Of a DNA stretch of 64,000 nt, positions 1 through 11,499 are shown piece by piece. The translations under genes were made by a program, and so were the position numbers. The DNA is taken from NCBI GenBank assembly GCA_973895155.1, contig OZ316896.1, forward strand, positions 4,526,001-4,590,000. Direction: 5' to 3'. Source of the DNA: Marsupella aquatica. Taxonomy: Eukaryota > Marchantiophyta. The number at the start of each line of letters is the position of its first letter. Position 1 is the stretch's first letter. The notes beneath the pieces were generated by a model, which saw only the letters and a program-made list of their open reading frames with translations, did not search any database and was not told where the DNA came from.

Positions 1-1048
1 AATGCCGATTGATATGGTCTAAGGTCTCCGAGAGGGTTGAGGGTATGCGAATGGGTTAGGAATAAAGTCGTGCAATTTTTGCTGCGCGCGGGTACTCGTT
101 TGTGGAACAGTTCCAGATCTAAAGCAAAAGTGTAGCGAACAATGCAATCAAATCATGATAGGGAGCTATTGGTGCCCGATTATCATCATATCTCAGTCCT
201 TTATGATTAGTAAAATTTGCCCTTCAGGTGGGACAAAGTGTTCCTGCGGAGATCGAGGGACTTGAGCATAATATCTTAGTAAAAAGGCGAAGAGCCACAA
301 AGAACGTCAACAGGAGTTGATGTCGTGGGATGTGGCAAGAGGAGACTGGTAATAACAGTCACCTAGAAATGTATCAAAGAATCTCCCTGACGAAGTGAAC
401 AATGCTTTGCAATCTAACAACCACAATAACTCGCCTTTCAATTGTGAGAGTTTAACGAAATGGTTTAGGAAGTTTGCTCCGAAGGTTTTCAAAAGAGATG
501 TCCCACGAACATAAGCGAGCCTGGCAAAGTAAAATTTGCTTCGTAGTTTGTTGTGGTCTAAGTTGCGCAGATCGAGTTGGGTCTAAGCAGCAAATATTTG
601 CTTGGATTGTAAAATATCACTTGCTCGAGTTGGACTACTGCAATCAAGCTGATCTCACGGAGCATCGAGTCTCGGCTCACAATGCTACATTTTGGAGGTC
701 TACTTGTCTTCCATAGCAGTTTTACTTACCAAATCTCTACGTCGTTGGTCCACATCAAGCAAGTCTGCGGCAGCTTGAACGAAACGACACGTATCTGAAC
801 ATGGGCCATGTGCATGGACATTATTTCTTGAAACCTACTAGTTACAGGACCAGCTACAATAGAAGGCCTGCAAATCTGTAAAATCACGGACAATTACTGT
901 ACATGTCAACCTGCCGCCCCTAGCAGTATCAGCAATTCGATAATGTCAATCGACCATGTGCTGGACTGTATTTTAAGCTCTCGTGAATTATTTGTGTGAC
1001 AGTCTTAGTGAACTATCCACCTTTATCCATAGCTGTGGTGGGTTTCTG
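1..1048. other. no recognisable gene
   Basis: Only short open frames without recognisable motifs or a consistent splice structure occur here. I see no repeat, RNA gene or promoter that I can support. Confidence 0.5.
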
Positions 1049-1300
1049 ATATATAAACTTAAAAAATCCTTGAGAGTTTGGGCTGGGCTCCAGATTACCC
1101 GGAAAGAGTTTGGGAAATGGAATTTTGATTTCCCCAAGTCAATCAGGGAAAGTGAATTTTGAATTCTCATTTTGATATATAAACTTAAATAACACTTCCC
1201 TGACGAGTTTGGGCTAGGCTCCAAATTATCCCCAAAAGAGTTTGGGAAATGGAATTTTAATCTCCCAAGTCAATCAGGGAAAGTGAAATTTAACTTCTCA
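1049..1300. repeat. tandem direct repeat, two ~125-bp copies
   Basis: Two adjacent copies both begin with tgatatataaacttaaa and share the segments gagtttgggct, aaagagtttgggaaatggaa and caagtcaatcagggaaagtg. The copies differ at scattered bases and by small indels, so the duplication is not recent. No coding capacity is evident. Confidence 0.8.
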
Positions 1301-2635
1301 AGAGAACAGGACAGTAACTCACATGAATCCCCATTTTGTAGGTACAGTCACAGTAAACTAGACAATCATTTGATCTTAATGAGTTGAATTAAAAAATTAA
1401 TTAGTTTGTGGACCAGTGCTTTAATGTTTGTGAGGAAAACTAACAAATGTTCTCCCACTAAGGTTGTTGGAATTCAATTTTCATGTTTGGCTCTACCGAG
1501 CAAACCACCTTTATACCTTACATTGCAAGCTTGCATTCATCCTGTGACACTTCAAGCCATACATTTCCAACAATCCTTAAGATGAGTTAGGGTTGAGCTC
1601 ATGAATTGGCTCGACATGCAAGAGGCTTGGTCTTAAAGTAATGGTGTTGATTGTGTTGGGCCATTGTTAGCCCAACACAATGCATCGAGCCCACCCCAAG
1701 AATGAGAGAAGACATGCCGACTTGAATCGGGCCCACCAGAGGAACGGCAGTAGATGCCATTGGTACCACCACAGAACCCCGATTGTAGTTGCCAATGAAA
1801 CGAATGGAGGAATCAAAACAAGTGCTCCCAAAGGCTGACTGAGGGAAGCAAGAGCTCACAACGAGATAACGCTCTTGCACAACACTAGAACTGGAGGAAT
1901 CAAACGAGCGCTCGTGCTGCGTCTTCAGTCTTGTGCTGCTCTTGCAACCGGGCTTGCAACACAACGAGTACTAATAGACTAATAGTTTCATACCTGTGCA
2001 TTGCACTAGTTCATCAAAAGATGGCATTGTGTAAAAGATATCATCTACAGAAAAAAGATCATTGTGTAAAAGATGTGGTGTGTAGAATATATGATTGCGC
2101 ACAAAATGTTGTTGTATAAAAACTTTCGCTGAACAAAAGATGATATTATGTGGGATATTATGTAAAACTATAATAGAATGTTCCTGGGGTTGTTTGCACT
2201 GGTTGTCCATTAATTTGCCGTGTCATTTTCAGTGTAAAAAACCAAAAGAACAAAAACAGCAAAAGCAATCATGCCCAAAAGAAATAGTAAAGATGGGGGC
2301 ACGGGCGTCGATGGCAAGGTGCCGGGAAAGAAGAACACCTTGCAATGCAGGGCAGCCTTCCAAGGGAAGCAGTGAGTGGGAGGTGGGAGTGTGGGGAGAG
2401 ACAGCAAATGTGAAAAAGAGGAAGCAGGAGAAATAGTGAAAAAGGGGTGGGGGTTAAGGTTTAAAAGGCACAAAGGAGGGGGGCAAAAAGACAGGAAAAA
2501 GCCATTCTCATTCGTTTGTACTTTGGTCCGTATTGCCAATCTTTTTTGCAATGATATATTTTACTCAATGACATTCTCACAATGAGATCTTTCTAGCAAA
2601 ATTCACTTACTCAACAATATAGTTTTTGTACCACG
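1301..2635. other. no recognisable gene
   Basis: Several overlapping open frames of 60-120 codons lie on both strands here. None shows a conserved motif or plausible splice signals. The stretch 2280-2500 is purine-rich and low in complexity, which explains the long frames there. Confidence 0.45.
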
Positions 2636-2757
2636 TGTTATACATAAACTTCAACTGAATCCCAGCTTCTCCCTAGGGTGTTTTATATATAGTGGCAAGG
2701 GGTACAAGGTTCCTAACCATGCATGGTTAGGTTGGGACTAACTATGGTATCTTAACA
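2636..2757 (-). repeat. copia long terminal repeat (3' LTR, minus orientation)
   Basis: Read on the minus strand this 122-bp sequence starts TGTTAAG and ends ATAACA, so it has the TGTTA...TAACA ends of a Ty1/copia LTR. It contains a TATA-like promoter (ctatatataaaac). Immediately inside it (2758-2767) is a purine-rich tract reading CAAGGGGGAG on the minus strand, which is the expected polypurine primer for the 3' LTR. A diverged copy of about 105 bp lies at 16181-16285. Confidence 0.75.
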
Positions 2758-2974
2758 CTCCCCCTTGATTGTATTATGGGAGTAATGCAAGCAACTCTAT
2801 ATTAGTTAAGTTCTCCAACAAAAATCTTATGTATTGTATTTTGTTCTTATGTAGGTGTTGCCTCATTAACCCTCTCATACTCCTGCGAAGGAAAAAGTAC
2901 AACCACCTTTACTAATAAGAGTACAAAAGTTTATGACTATGGAGAGTTAAGTATTATGTTTAATCTCTGAGTTT

Positions 2975-3634
2975 TTATAGTCTACGTAAACCTATGCCTT
3001 GACAATGAATACTATGTAGTGTTGGAGTCAAGGTTTTTGTGAATAAATCTGCATGGTTGTCTTTGCTCGCAATTGTCTTCACTTGAATGGTGTCTCCTTG
3101 TTGTTCGTGGGTGAAGAAGAATTTTTGTGCGATATGCTTGATGCGATCTCCTTTAATGAATCCTTTTGAGACCTGCTCAACACATGCTTGATTGTCTTTG
3201 AATAGTGTAGTAGGTTCAGTTAGTGGTGGTAAGCCGCAGTTTGTATTAATATGGTCAATTATTCTTCTTAGCCAAATACATTCTCTGCTGGCTTCATATA
3301 GTGCAATGATCTCAGTGTGGTTAGATGAAGTACAAGTTAGAGTTTGTTTAGTGCTTTTCCAAGAAATAGACGTATTACCATATAAAAATATGTAACCAGT
3401 CTGTGATTTAGCGTTGTCTGGGTCTGATAAATATCCAGTGTCCGCGTAGCCTATTAAGGTCTTATTAGTGTTATTAGGGAAATATAGTCCCATATCAATG
3501 GTTCCTAGCTTGAAGGTAAAACGCATTATTCTTTTTATGTCATTCCAGTGACGTATGGTAGGTTGTGTACTGTGTCTGGCTAATAGGTTTACTGCAAAAG
3601 AAATATCCGGTCGTGTCTGGTTGGCTAAAAACAC
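2975..3634 (-). pseudogene. copia reverse transcriptase end and RNase H
   Basis: The translation starts with the copia segment RPDISFAVNLLARH at the end of the reverse transcriptase, then has the RNase H region with GYADTGYLSDPDNAKSQTGY, SWKSTKQ, SSNHTEIIALYEASRE and HADLFTK. The acidic residues typical of copia RNase H are largely present (D in YAD, E in TEI, D in KDN and HAD). The frame opens without an upstream in-frame link to the rest of RT, so the polyprotein is broken near 3640. It ends at a stop about 220 bp before the LTR, as expected for the pol C-terminus. Confidence 0.85.
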
Positions 3635-3827
3635 GAGTGCTCCTATTGTTGATAAATATGGTTTTTCAGGACCGAGTAGTGGTTTGTTTTTGTTTCTCTT
3701 CCTGAATGCATCATTGTCTCTGTCTAGAGATCATACTTCCATAGGGGAAGTGAGAGGATGTGCCTTGCCCATATTGAATTGTTTGAGGATTTTGGTGGTG
3801 TAAGTACTCTGATGTAAAAGTATACCA

Positions 3828-5003
3828 TCAGATAAGTGTCCAAACTATTGGCCCAGGCAAACAGTAATGAGTTTGGCCTAAGTCTTTCATCTCAAACACG
3901 CGTTTTAGTATCTCGATGATATGTTGTAATAAGCTCACATGTCCAAATAGGTTAATGTCATCTACATAGATGGCAATAATTATCAAAAATCCTTCATCAT
4001 GTTTTTTAATGAATAAACAAGGAGCAATGTCTTCATTAGTAAAACCCATATTCAACACTTCATCTCTAAATCTCTGATATCACATTCTTCTGCTTTGCTT
4101 TAGTCCATATAAAGATCTCATGATCTGGACAACATATCCATCCTTGGCCAAAGGCATGGATTTATGTATTGGAGGGACAATAGGTCCACTCTTAGGAAGG
4201 ACAATAGGTCCACTCCATGGTGTTTGAAGAACTATAGGTCCATGCCCCGTTTTCCATTCCTGGGGTCTTTTAGTGGTATAAGGTAGAAATGTGGATGTGG
4301 TAAGGTTTTTCTTTGTCTTATGCTCCCCTTGAATATGATGTGTTCCTCTTTATTAATTCTTGGGGTGCTTTCATGTATATAGTAGTATCCAGTAATCCAT
4401 ATAAATATGTCACTTGTTACAACATCCATCTAATGCATCATTAGTCTATGACCTAGGGAAAAGTCAACTAGGTATCTATAGGTTATTGTATCCATCACTG
4501 GTGCATACGTCAAGTCAAAGTCATGCCCAGGTATTACAAGTGTGTATCCTTTTGCAGCAAGGCATGCTTTATATCTTGCAACTTGGCCTTGGGTGTTTCT
4601 CTTTTCTACAAATGTCCACTTGTAATCCGTTAAGTGGGTATTTGGTGGTGCTAGGACTATAGGTCCAAACACTTGGCTTTTAATCAGTGAATCCATTCAA
4701 TTAGGAATTAATTGCTTTTTCCCATTCTGACCAATCTGGGCTTTTCTGTGCCTCACTAATCGTTTTAGGGTCAGGCTGTGTATTCATGATATTTTGGGAA
4801 ATGTGGAATGCAAAGTTGTCGTCCATGGGAATATTATTTCTATTATATACTATCCCAGTATTCATGTAGTGAATTGAGATTTCTTTGTTTTCTGGGATTT
4901 CCACAGGATATGGTGTGAGTATCACCTCTGGTATTACGGGTGAAGTTGTTGTGGTTCTTTTTCTTTCTTGGTTGGGTATCTTTAGATCCCAAAGGATGTC
5001 CAC
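3828..5003 (-). pseudogene. copia reverse transcriptase, fragmented
   Basis: Three minus-strand pieces carry RT motifs. 4430-4696 has KWTFVEKRNTQGQVARYKA and GHDFDLTYAPV. 3828-4058 has GFTNEDIAPCLFIKK and the catalytic IYVDDI box followed by FEMKDLG. 4701-5003 holds the linker from integrase to RT and the start of RT (SPDWSEWEKAI). The pieces lie in different frames with stops between them. The short motif aggtcc recurs four times near 4165-4235 and once near 4650 and may mark slippage or small insertions. Confidence 0.8.
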
Positions 5004-5215
5004 GTTTTGCTCTTGGTGGTTGGTCCGTGGCTAGTTGTGTTAATTTTTGCAAATGTAGGAGCATTTGTAGCAGGTAAGTGTGATCTCGTCACCTGTGCAA
5101 TATCTGTAAATGCATCTGGCATTTGCTCCATAGTCTTTGTCAATTGCAATATCATGTGGACTTCTTCTTTATTTTGTTGTGTCTGTGGATTGTTCCAGAT
5201 AGTGGACTGAGTTTG

Positions 5216-6602
5216 TCATCGTAATTCTAAGTTACAAGGTCGTTCAAATTGTGGTTTCCCTTCAAATAATTTGGGGAAAATGTCTTCGTAAAAATGACAG
5301 TCAGGGAACCTTGCTTGAGAGACATCGGCGGTTGATGGTTCTAAGTACCTGATTATGGATGGTGATTTGAAACCAACGTATATGCCTTCTTGTCTTTGAG
5401 GTCCCATCGTAGTACGTTTAGGTCTCATTATGGGACAGTTAGTACTTGGCAACCAAAAGTATTGACGTGGGATAAGTTAGGGTCTACTCTAAAAGCTAAG
5501 TGGTGTGGAGTTTGGTCATTGTACGCCGATGGGCGATATTTAAGTAGATCTGTTGCATATAATACAACATGACCCCAGACAGTTGTGGGTAATTGTGTCT
5601 GCATGAGCATGGGTCTTGTTGTCATTTGTATTCTCTTAATAACAGATTTGACAATGCCATTTTGGAAATGGACGTGAGGTACAGGGTATTGAGTGTCTAT
5701 CCCTGTAGCCATGCAATTTTTTTGAATGTTTTTGAACTTGTGAAATCTCATGCGTTATCAACCCTAATTGTCTTGATAGGGTTTTCAGGGAATTGGGCTT
5801 TTACCTTGAGGATGTGTGCTAAAAGTCTTGGAAAAACCATGTTTCGTGTGGAAAGCAATGAAACTTGCGACCATTTTGAGGATGCGTCAATAATGACTAA
5901 GAAAAATCAAAATGGTCTGTTTGATGGTTCAATAGGATCGCATACGTCTGCCAGCACTCGTTCCAAGAATCTAGGCATTTCATGGATGGTCTTAGAAACA
6001 AAAGGTCTAAGTATTAACTTTCCTTGAGAACATGCCATGCATGAATGATTTTGATTCTTTGGACGTGCATTTTGTGGTATTCCGTGGGGTACTCTCTTCA
6101 TCTTTTGAAACATATTCATGCCAGGGTGTCCAAGCCTAGTATGCCAAAGGTCATATAGATACATTTCATATGTAGTGGAATGAAAAGCATTCAATTGTGT
6201 GACATAGAAACCCAATGGATACGCGAAAAGTATTTCTTTTATTTGCATTCCATCGAAAGCATTCTGTAAAATATGAATTACCTCCTGGTTCTTTTTTGTA
6301 CTGGTGTGAATATGGTATCCGTTATCTCTAATGTCCTTGAAGCTAATTAAGTTTCTCGTGGCATTAGGTGCATAGATGACGAATTTAATGTGAATAGTGG
6401 TGCCCTGAGATAACGTGATGGTAGCGGGTCCATTACCTTCTTCTATTTGGTTACTCCTCATAATAGTGGTCATATTCCTATGGGAGGGAGTAAACTGCGT
6501 GAAATAGTCCCTACATTTTAGTATAGTGTGGGACGTGCCGTTATTTACTATACAGGTCCTAATGTCGTCCAAGGGTAAGGATTCCTGTTGTAGTGTAATC
6601 AT
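5216..6602 (-). pseudogene. copia protease and integrase, fragmented
   Basis: The first piece (5907-6602) has the protease region, but the usual D-S/T-G triad reads N-N-G (IVNNGTSHT), so the catalytic aspartate is lost. The integrase zinc-binding region (LWHTRLGHPG...CMACSQGK) is well preserved. The second piece (5428-5751) is the end of the integrase core, where the usual NG..E box reads FQNGIVK, so the catalytic glutamate is replaced by lysine. The third piece (5216-5452) is the segment downstream of integrase, with GIYVGFKSPSIIRYLEP. The three pieces are out of frame with one another. Confidence 0.8.
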
Positions 6603-6640
6603 ATGTGTCTCAGGGATGGCCTCATCATGAGTGTAGTTTT

Positions 6641-7216
6641 CTAGATATTCATCTTTGAGTTCGTCAGTAGCAACTCTTGATGTCTCTCGGCTAGTAACAT
6701 GTGAGCTATGAGTTCAGAGTACTTGGTGAACTTTATGTTTTTGAACTGTGAAGACAATATCATGTTACTCAAGTGAAACGTAGATAGTGTCTTCTCTATC
6801 TGCTCTTCGTCATTCATTGGTTGGCCGCATAGGGCCAACTGTGACGTGATACGGAAGAGTTCACTATTGTAGTTTACTATGGATGTATGGTCCTGGACTC
6901 TAAGGTTAACCTAGTCATGGCAGGCTTTGGGGAGGTGCATGATCTTGGTATGGTTGAATCTATCCTTTAGTTGTTCCCAAAGGTTTTGAGGGTTTTCTTC
7001 GTTTAGGTATTGCAGTTTTAGGGGTTCTACTAAGTGGTGTCTTATGAGCACCAAAGCTCTCGCTTTTTGCTGGGTTGTGGTTCCTTGATCAATAATGATT
7101 GTTTTATGGATATCTTTGGCTATGAGGTCAATAGCTTTTATGTCCAGGGACCAGGATAGGTAATTCTCCCCCTCAATGGTTAAGGGGAGGAAGTTTAATT
7201 TTTGTATCGATGCCAT
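6641..7216 (-). pseudogene. copia gag-like (UBN2) fragment
   Basis: The likely start is the methionine at 7216 (MASIQKLNFLPLTIEGENYLSW), the usual copia gag opening with a conserved W at the nucleic-acid-binding UBN2 region. It continues with LWEQLKDRFNHT, then breaks, and a second piece (6641-6838) holds the C-terminal half of the domain (EKTLSTF, YSELIAHMLLAE). No zinc knuckle is visible. The sequence upstream of 7216 is rich in degenerate TTTAGGG units, so the longer open frame there is not the true N-terminus. Confidence 0.75.
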
Positions 7217-7560
7217 AGTTCGTGTTTTAGGGTTAGGTCTCGGGTTGGGTCTTGTGTTTAGGTTTAGGGCTAGGGTTAGGTTTAATGTTGGTGATAATGT
7301 ATGCAAGAATTTAAGGTAGTTCTGTTTAATGCCACTGAAGTGTTGAGTTTTGTGTGTCTCGTTTAGTAATGGTTATAGGTTCTGTGCGCTTTCAGGAAAT
7401 CAAAGGTATATTTTTGCCTTTTCGTGTTTGGTTTTAGGGTTCCCTTATTAATATAAGGTTCCTTCATGTGGTTTAAGTTTCTATTTAGGTTTAGTGCCAT
7501 ATACAAGGTAAGTGTAAAGGAGGAGAAAATGCGCTTAAAAGTTTGCACTTAAGTTTGGTT
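7216..7560. repeat. degenerate telomere-like (TTTAGGG) tract
   Basis: Many variants of ttagggt and tttaggtttaggg occur on the plus strand, densest at 7225-7290, with isolated units to about 7460. They resemble the plant telomere unit TTTAGGG. The tract lies just upstream of the copia gag start and may be part of its leader. Confidence 0.55.
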
Positions 7561-8340
7561 TTTGTGTTTGCTTTGTGGAAATGTGTTTAGGTTTTATCTC
7601 CTTTTGGTTACTCTAACCCTCTTTGAATGCATGGGTTCCTTTGTAAATGGGATTTCTCTTTGTTTCAGTTTGCGTTTGTGGATGGTTTACGGTTATGTGC
7701 GCTTCCTTGGTTAAGTGCACAGATTCTTTTGTATGCGGAAATGGCTTTGAATGTGTTTGCGCTTGAGGGGGTTTTTTCTACTTATCGGTTTTCCTTTGTG
7801 TTTTGTCGTTGTTTTGGTTCCCTTTGTTGCCGGGTTGCCGTTCTCTCCTCGGCAGTGCTCCCTTTCGCCTCGAGAGTCACCAACTCAGCACGTTCCTTTG
7901 CTCTATTCTTTCTGCTCTCATCACCTTTTGCTCATTTTTCCTTATGCTTCCATTCCTTCATGCTTTTCTGCCCAGTCGTTGTTTCTGCCCTGTCTATCTT
8001 TGCCCAACGTCATGCTGAACGGATTTGAGTATCGAGAGCGATAATTTAGATCCCGTTTTCAGGGGGAAGTCCGGAGTCAACCAAGGCACCCGCCGCAATC
8101 CTTTCTTATACTCGCTCTCATGACTGCTTTCAGTTTTTTGCCTTTGAATGGGCTCCTGGTTGACTTCTTGGTCGTCAACTTGCTGTCTCTCAAAGCAATT
8201 GAAACCTTACAATATTTCAAACTCCTCAGAAGGATGATCGTGAGATGTGTCGTAGTGTTTTCGAAACGAAAACGGCTGGACCTCCTTGTCGCCTCTTTTG
8301 TTGAATATCGATTGAGTTTCTCAAACCTTAAACCACAACT
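7561..8340. other. no recognisable gene; CT-rich
   Basis: Overlapping plus-strand frames in a pyrimidine-rich stretch give Phe/Leu/Ser/Cys-rich translations typical of spurious frames. Nothing in the two strands matches a family I know. Confidence 0.4.
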
Positions 8341-8342
8341 CG

Positions 8343-8352
8343 GGGTATATAA
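8343..8352 (+). promoter_or_regulatory. candidate TATA box
   Basis: The sequence ggtatataatgacc is a good plant TATA element. It sits upstream of a GC- and CT-rich leader leading to the plus-strand ORF at 9980. The transcription start would be near 8375-8385. This is inference from position and sequence only. Confidence 0.4.
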
Positions 8353-8469
8353 TGACCCCGAGCCCTGCCCGAGCGCGTGCCACTCTGCCCGCTGGGTCAG
8401 CGGCCAGTTCTCCCCCGGAGGACTAACCCGGCGTCAGTAGGGCCCCCTCCCCACCAGCCCTAGAGCCCT

Positions 8470-9460
8470 CGGTTGCCCCTGTGAGCTGCTGCCTGCCTCG
8501 CCCTCCGCTGCCCCTGCAAGTTGCTGCCTGCCTGCCTCGCCCTCGGCTGCCACTGCGATCTGCTGCCTGCCTGCCTTGCCCTCCCCTCCTCCTACGAGCT
8601 GCTGCATCCTCGGCCTCCTCTTGCGAGCTGCTGCTCTGCTTCTCTGCTTCTCTGCTGCATGTCTCTCCCTCTACCTTCGAGCTTATGGCTGCCATAGCCA
8701 GCCACTGACTGCCGCTGCTTGCTGCGCCCTTGGCTTCCCCTGCTTGTTGTGCCATCGGCTGCCCTTGCTCGCTTTTGCTCACTCCTCAGCTGTTGCTGAA
8801 TCGATTTGCTACCGGCTGTTGCTCGTTGCTTCCTCGGCTGATGCTGCTTCAACTCGCTGCACCTTCAACTCGCTGCTGAAGCTCGCTGCTGCCTCGTTGC
8901 TGCCTCGGCTGAAGGTCGCTGCTGCCTCGCTGCTGCCTTGGCTGTTGCTGCTGAAGCTGAAGGTTGCTGCTTCAACTCACTGCACCCTCCCAGCTGAATG
9001 TGTGCCCTCCTCCCTTCGACCTTACGGCGCCATAGCCAGCCACTGTCTGCCGCTGCTTGTTGCGCCCTCGGCTGCCCCTGCTTGTTGTGCCATCGGCTAC
9101 CCTTGCTCGCTTTTGCTCACTCCTCGGCGTTGCTGAATTGATTTGCTACCGGTTGTTGCTTGTTGCTTCTTCGGCTGATGCTGCTTCAACTCGCTGCACC
9201 TTCTACTTGCTGGTAAAGCTCGCTGCTGCCTCCCTGCTGCCTCAGCTGTTGCTCCCTTGGCTGTTGCTCCCTCGGTTGAAGCTCGCTGCTGCCTCGGCTG
9301 TTGCTGCTGAAGCTGAAGCTCGCTGCTTCAACTCGCATCTTCCTCCCAGCTGAAAGTGTGCCCCGAATTGTTGTTGCCTCGGTCCAAGCTCGCTGATCCT
9401 GCTGAAGCTTGCTCGCTGCTGCCTTGGTTTCCCTCACCAATCTAGATCGCTACTGAAGCT
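8470..9460. repeat. GCT-rich low-complexity repeat with a ~336-bp duplication
   Basis: The stretch is built from gctgctgcctcggctg-like units. Two longer copies are recognisable: the block holding tgctgcttgttgtgccatcgg and gaatcgatttgctaccgg at about 8711-8870 recurs at about 9047-9205. Long Cys/Leu/Pro or Ser/Gln-rich frames on both strands are products of this composition, not genes. Confidence 0.7.
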
Positions 9461-9979
9461 TGCTTGCTGCTGCAGGTGAAGGGTTGCTCGCTCCATTCCT
9501 CAAGCTCCTTGTTCATGTCATTGTGCCCACATTCAACGTTGAGGATAGAGGTGTTTTTCCAGCTTCAGGTTCACCAGGGAAGCTCCAACTCGCTGGTCTT
9601 TTCTCCTCCTTGTTTACATTGTATAACATTCGATTAGGAGTCTGTTGATCTCGGCCTCATTGTGCTGTTGCGAGTTGGTAGCCCTTTTGCCCGAGTTTGT
9701 GTTGGGTTTTTTTGCTGCTGCTGCAAGCTGAGGCATTTCTACTGGAGTTTCAACTACGATTTTGTTGCTGTTACTCTCAGTCTCACTGTACTCTCAGTCT
9801 CCACTGACAGTGATTTTCTGGGCTCTCGACATCCATTTTGGCTCACAACCACGTTTGAGCGAACTTCCTAATCAAATTTGCTAGCGAATTTCTTCTCTGC
9901 TGCCATATTGTGATTGCAATGTCAAGTTTCGAGCAATATGAGAATGTTGGGCAACAACAGCATATGTGATATGTGACTG

Positions 9980-10396
9980 TTGCATTTTATCAGGAACATG
10001 GCACCAATTAGAAAGCTGAGAGCCACATTGACTGAACGTGACAATGGGAGCTACATCTTGAGTTGGCAGGATCCTACTGATGTTGACAATGCTCCACCCG
10101 TTGTCCGGATTGTTACATTGGAACAAGTCCAAGCTACATTTCCAGAGTTCTGTACTACAATTTCAGAGTGTCATGTGGATCTCAATCCTGCAGTCCCAAT
10201 TGAACAGTTTATCATGTGCGCAGCATACAGTTATGCTGAAACTGTCATGAGAAGGAAAAGATATCAGGTCTACACTCACTTGGCTTATGTAGCTGGGTTT
10301 TCTGATAGAACCAAGTTTCCCGAAGCTATTGAAGCTTGTGTGAAGGCAACTTGGCATGATGAAGGGGAGGAATTTGTAGGATTTATCCCAAATTAG
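9980..10396 (+). CDS. hypothetical small protein, probably transposon-linked
   Basis: I do not recognise this protein. The likely start is the methionine in MAPIRKLRATLTERDNG (about 10000), just after a splice-acceptor-like tgcattttatcag, giving about 130 residues. The product is soluble-looking and mixed in charge, with WQDPTDVDNAPPVVRIVTLEQV near the start and YAETVMRRKRYQVYTHLAY in the middle. It follows the TATA box and GCT-rich leader and lies head-on to the minus-strand transposase gene at 11.5-14.8 kb. It could be an accessory gene of the same element. No catalytic motif is visible. Confidence 0.45.
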   Translation: MHFIRNMAPIRKLRATLTERDNGSYILSWQDPTDVDNAPPVVRIVTLEQVQATFPEFCTTISECHVDLNPAVPIEQFIMCAAYSYAETVMRRKRYQVYTHLAYVAGFSDRTKFPEAIEACVKATWHDEGEEFVGFIPN

Positions 10397-10476
10397 GAGT
10401 AGATAGGCTTCTGCTATGTTTCACTGTTGTTTGAAATTTTTGTGAAGAGCTACTAATAAAGTTTTTGCAGAGTATA

Positions 10477-10580
10477 ACTCCTGCTGGTTGGCAGCGGAAG
10501 GGGTTCAATTCCCCTTGGGAGTACATGCAGTAGAACTCCTGCTGGTTGGCAGCAGAAGGGGTTCAATTCCTCTTGGGAGT
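10477..10580 (+). repeat. two tandem tRNA-like minihairpins (58-bp period)
   Basis: Copies at 10477-10522 and 10535-10580 each fold as a reduced tRNA. ACTCC pairs with GGAGT as an acceptor-like stem, GCTG/CAGC forms one middle hairpin, and AGGGG-TTCAATT-CCCCT is a T-arm with the pol III B-box motif GGTTCAATTCC (the second copy has one mismatch). A D-arm and anticodon arm are not distinguishable. They may be heads of a SINE or decayed tRNA relics. Confidence 0.5.
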
Positions 10581-11499
10581 ACATGCGTTACAATACCATA
10601 AAAGTTCCCTTGGGATGTGTCCATATTCAATGAAACCAAAATGAACAAGGTTGCCAAAGGGACTCAAATGATTACTACCTCTCAAAGCTGTTTTTTGTTG
10701 TCATATGTCATTCAATAACCACAAACTTTACTCATTCCCTCACTTGGTTCAAGTCCTAAAGTTTTATCATTCCCTCACTTGGTGGTCAAGTTATAAGATT
10801 GTCTGGCCACGGTATGAAAAAACTTGACAAATTTTTTTTTATAAAAGTGTGAAAAGTTATGAACTTTTCACATTCACTCACTTGGTGCTAAGGTTATACG
10901 ATTTTTTGGGCCACGGCATGAAAAAACCAAACTACAAAGATAATCATTCCCTCACTTGGTGCTCAAGTTATAAGAGTTTTTGGGCCACAGCATGAAAAAA
11001 CAAGACTACAAAGATAATTTATAAAAGTGTGAAAATTTGGCATAGCATTCCAGGTGTTTGTAATAGTGTACCCCCCCAAGCAGGTTTGCTAACCCTACCC
11101 AAAAAGGTTGGAATACAAGTGGTTTGCTAACCCTATCCAAAAAGGGTGGAATACAAGTCATGCCAGGTCTCAGCCCTCCTCAAGGAATCACCCCTGCAAT
11201 AGTAAACAATAAATTAGAATTGAGGTACACAAAATGATAAACTTTCACACTACAATGAATTGTTTCCAAAAAGATTGAGTCACAACTTTTCACTTACCTG
11301 AGGTATGTTAGCTGAGGTCATATATGGAGGTGTGACTCCATATGTACGCTGACCTTATATAGAGACACTACTTGGGTGGTAATGTTTGAGCAACCAGGAT
11401 CATCCTGCCAAAAAAACTCATTGTAATTAGAATTACCATGAGCATAGAGTTTCCTTACATTTTATGTTGGCAATCATATTTATAGAGCAGTGTGTTACC
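10581..11499. repeat. AT-rich interval with a short dispersed direct repeat
   Basis: The phrase cattccctcacttggtgctcaagttataagattttttgggccacggcatgaaaaaac and variants recur about four times at 10730-11010. The tract aaccctacccaaaaaggttggaatacaagt recurs twice at 11089-11160. No coding frame is supported. The interval lies downstream of both neighbouring genes and may be their shared 3' region. Confidence 0.55.

Larger units (their letters stand above)
2636..7216 (-). mobile_element. degenerate Ty1/copia retrotransposon
   Basis: Gag, protease, integrase, reverse transcriptase and RNase H segments follow one another on the minus strand in copia order, ending at a polypurine tract and LTR. The coding region is broken by frameshifts and stops into at least eight pieces. 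The protease and integrase active sites are altered, so the copy cannot be autonomous. The 5' LTR is not directly upstream of gag. The only candidate is 16181-16285, about 9 kb away, with another transposon region between them, which suggests a nested insertion into the 5' untranslated leader. Confidence 0.85.

Noticed and set aside
8423-9440. Cys/Leu/Pro-rich plus-strand proteins and Ser/Gln-rich minus-strand proteins.
   Set aside because: Both follow from a GCT-rich low-complexity repeat; no start context, splice signals or motifs support them.
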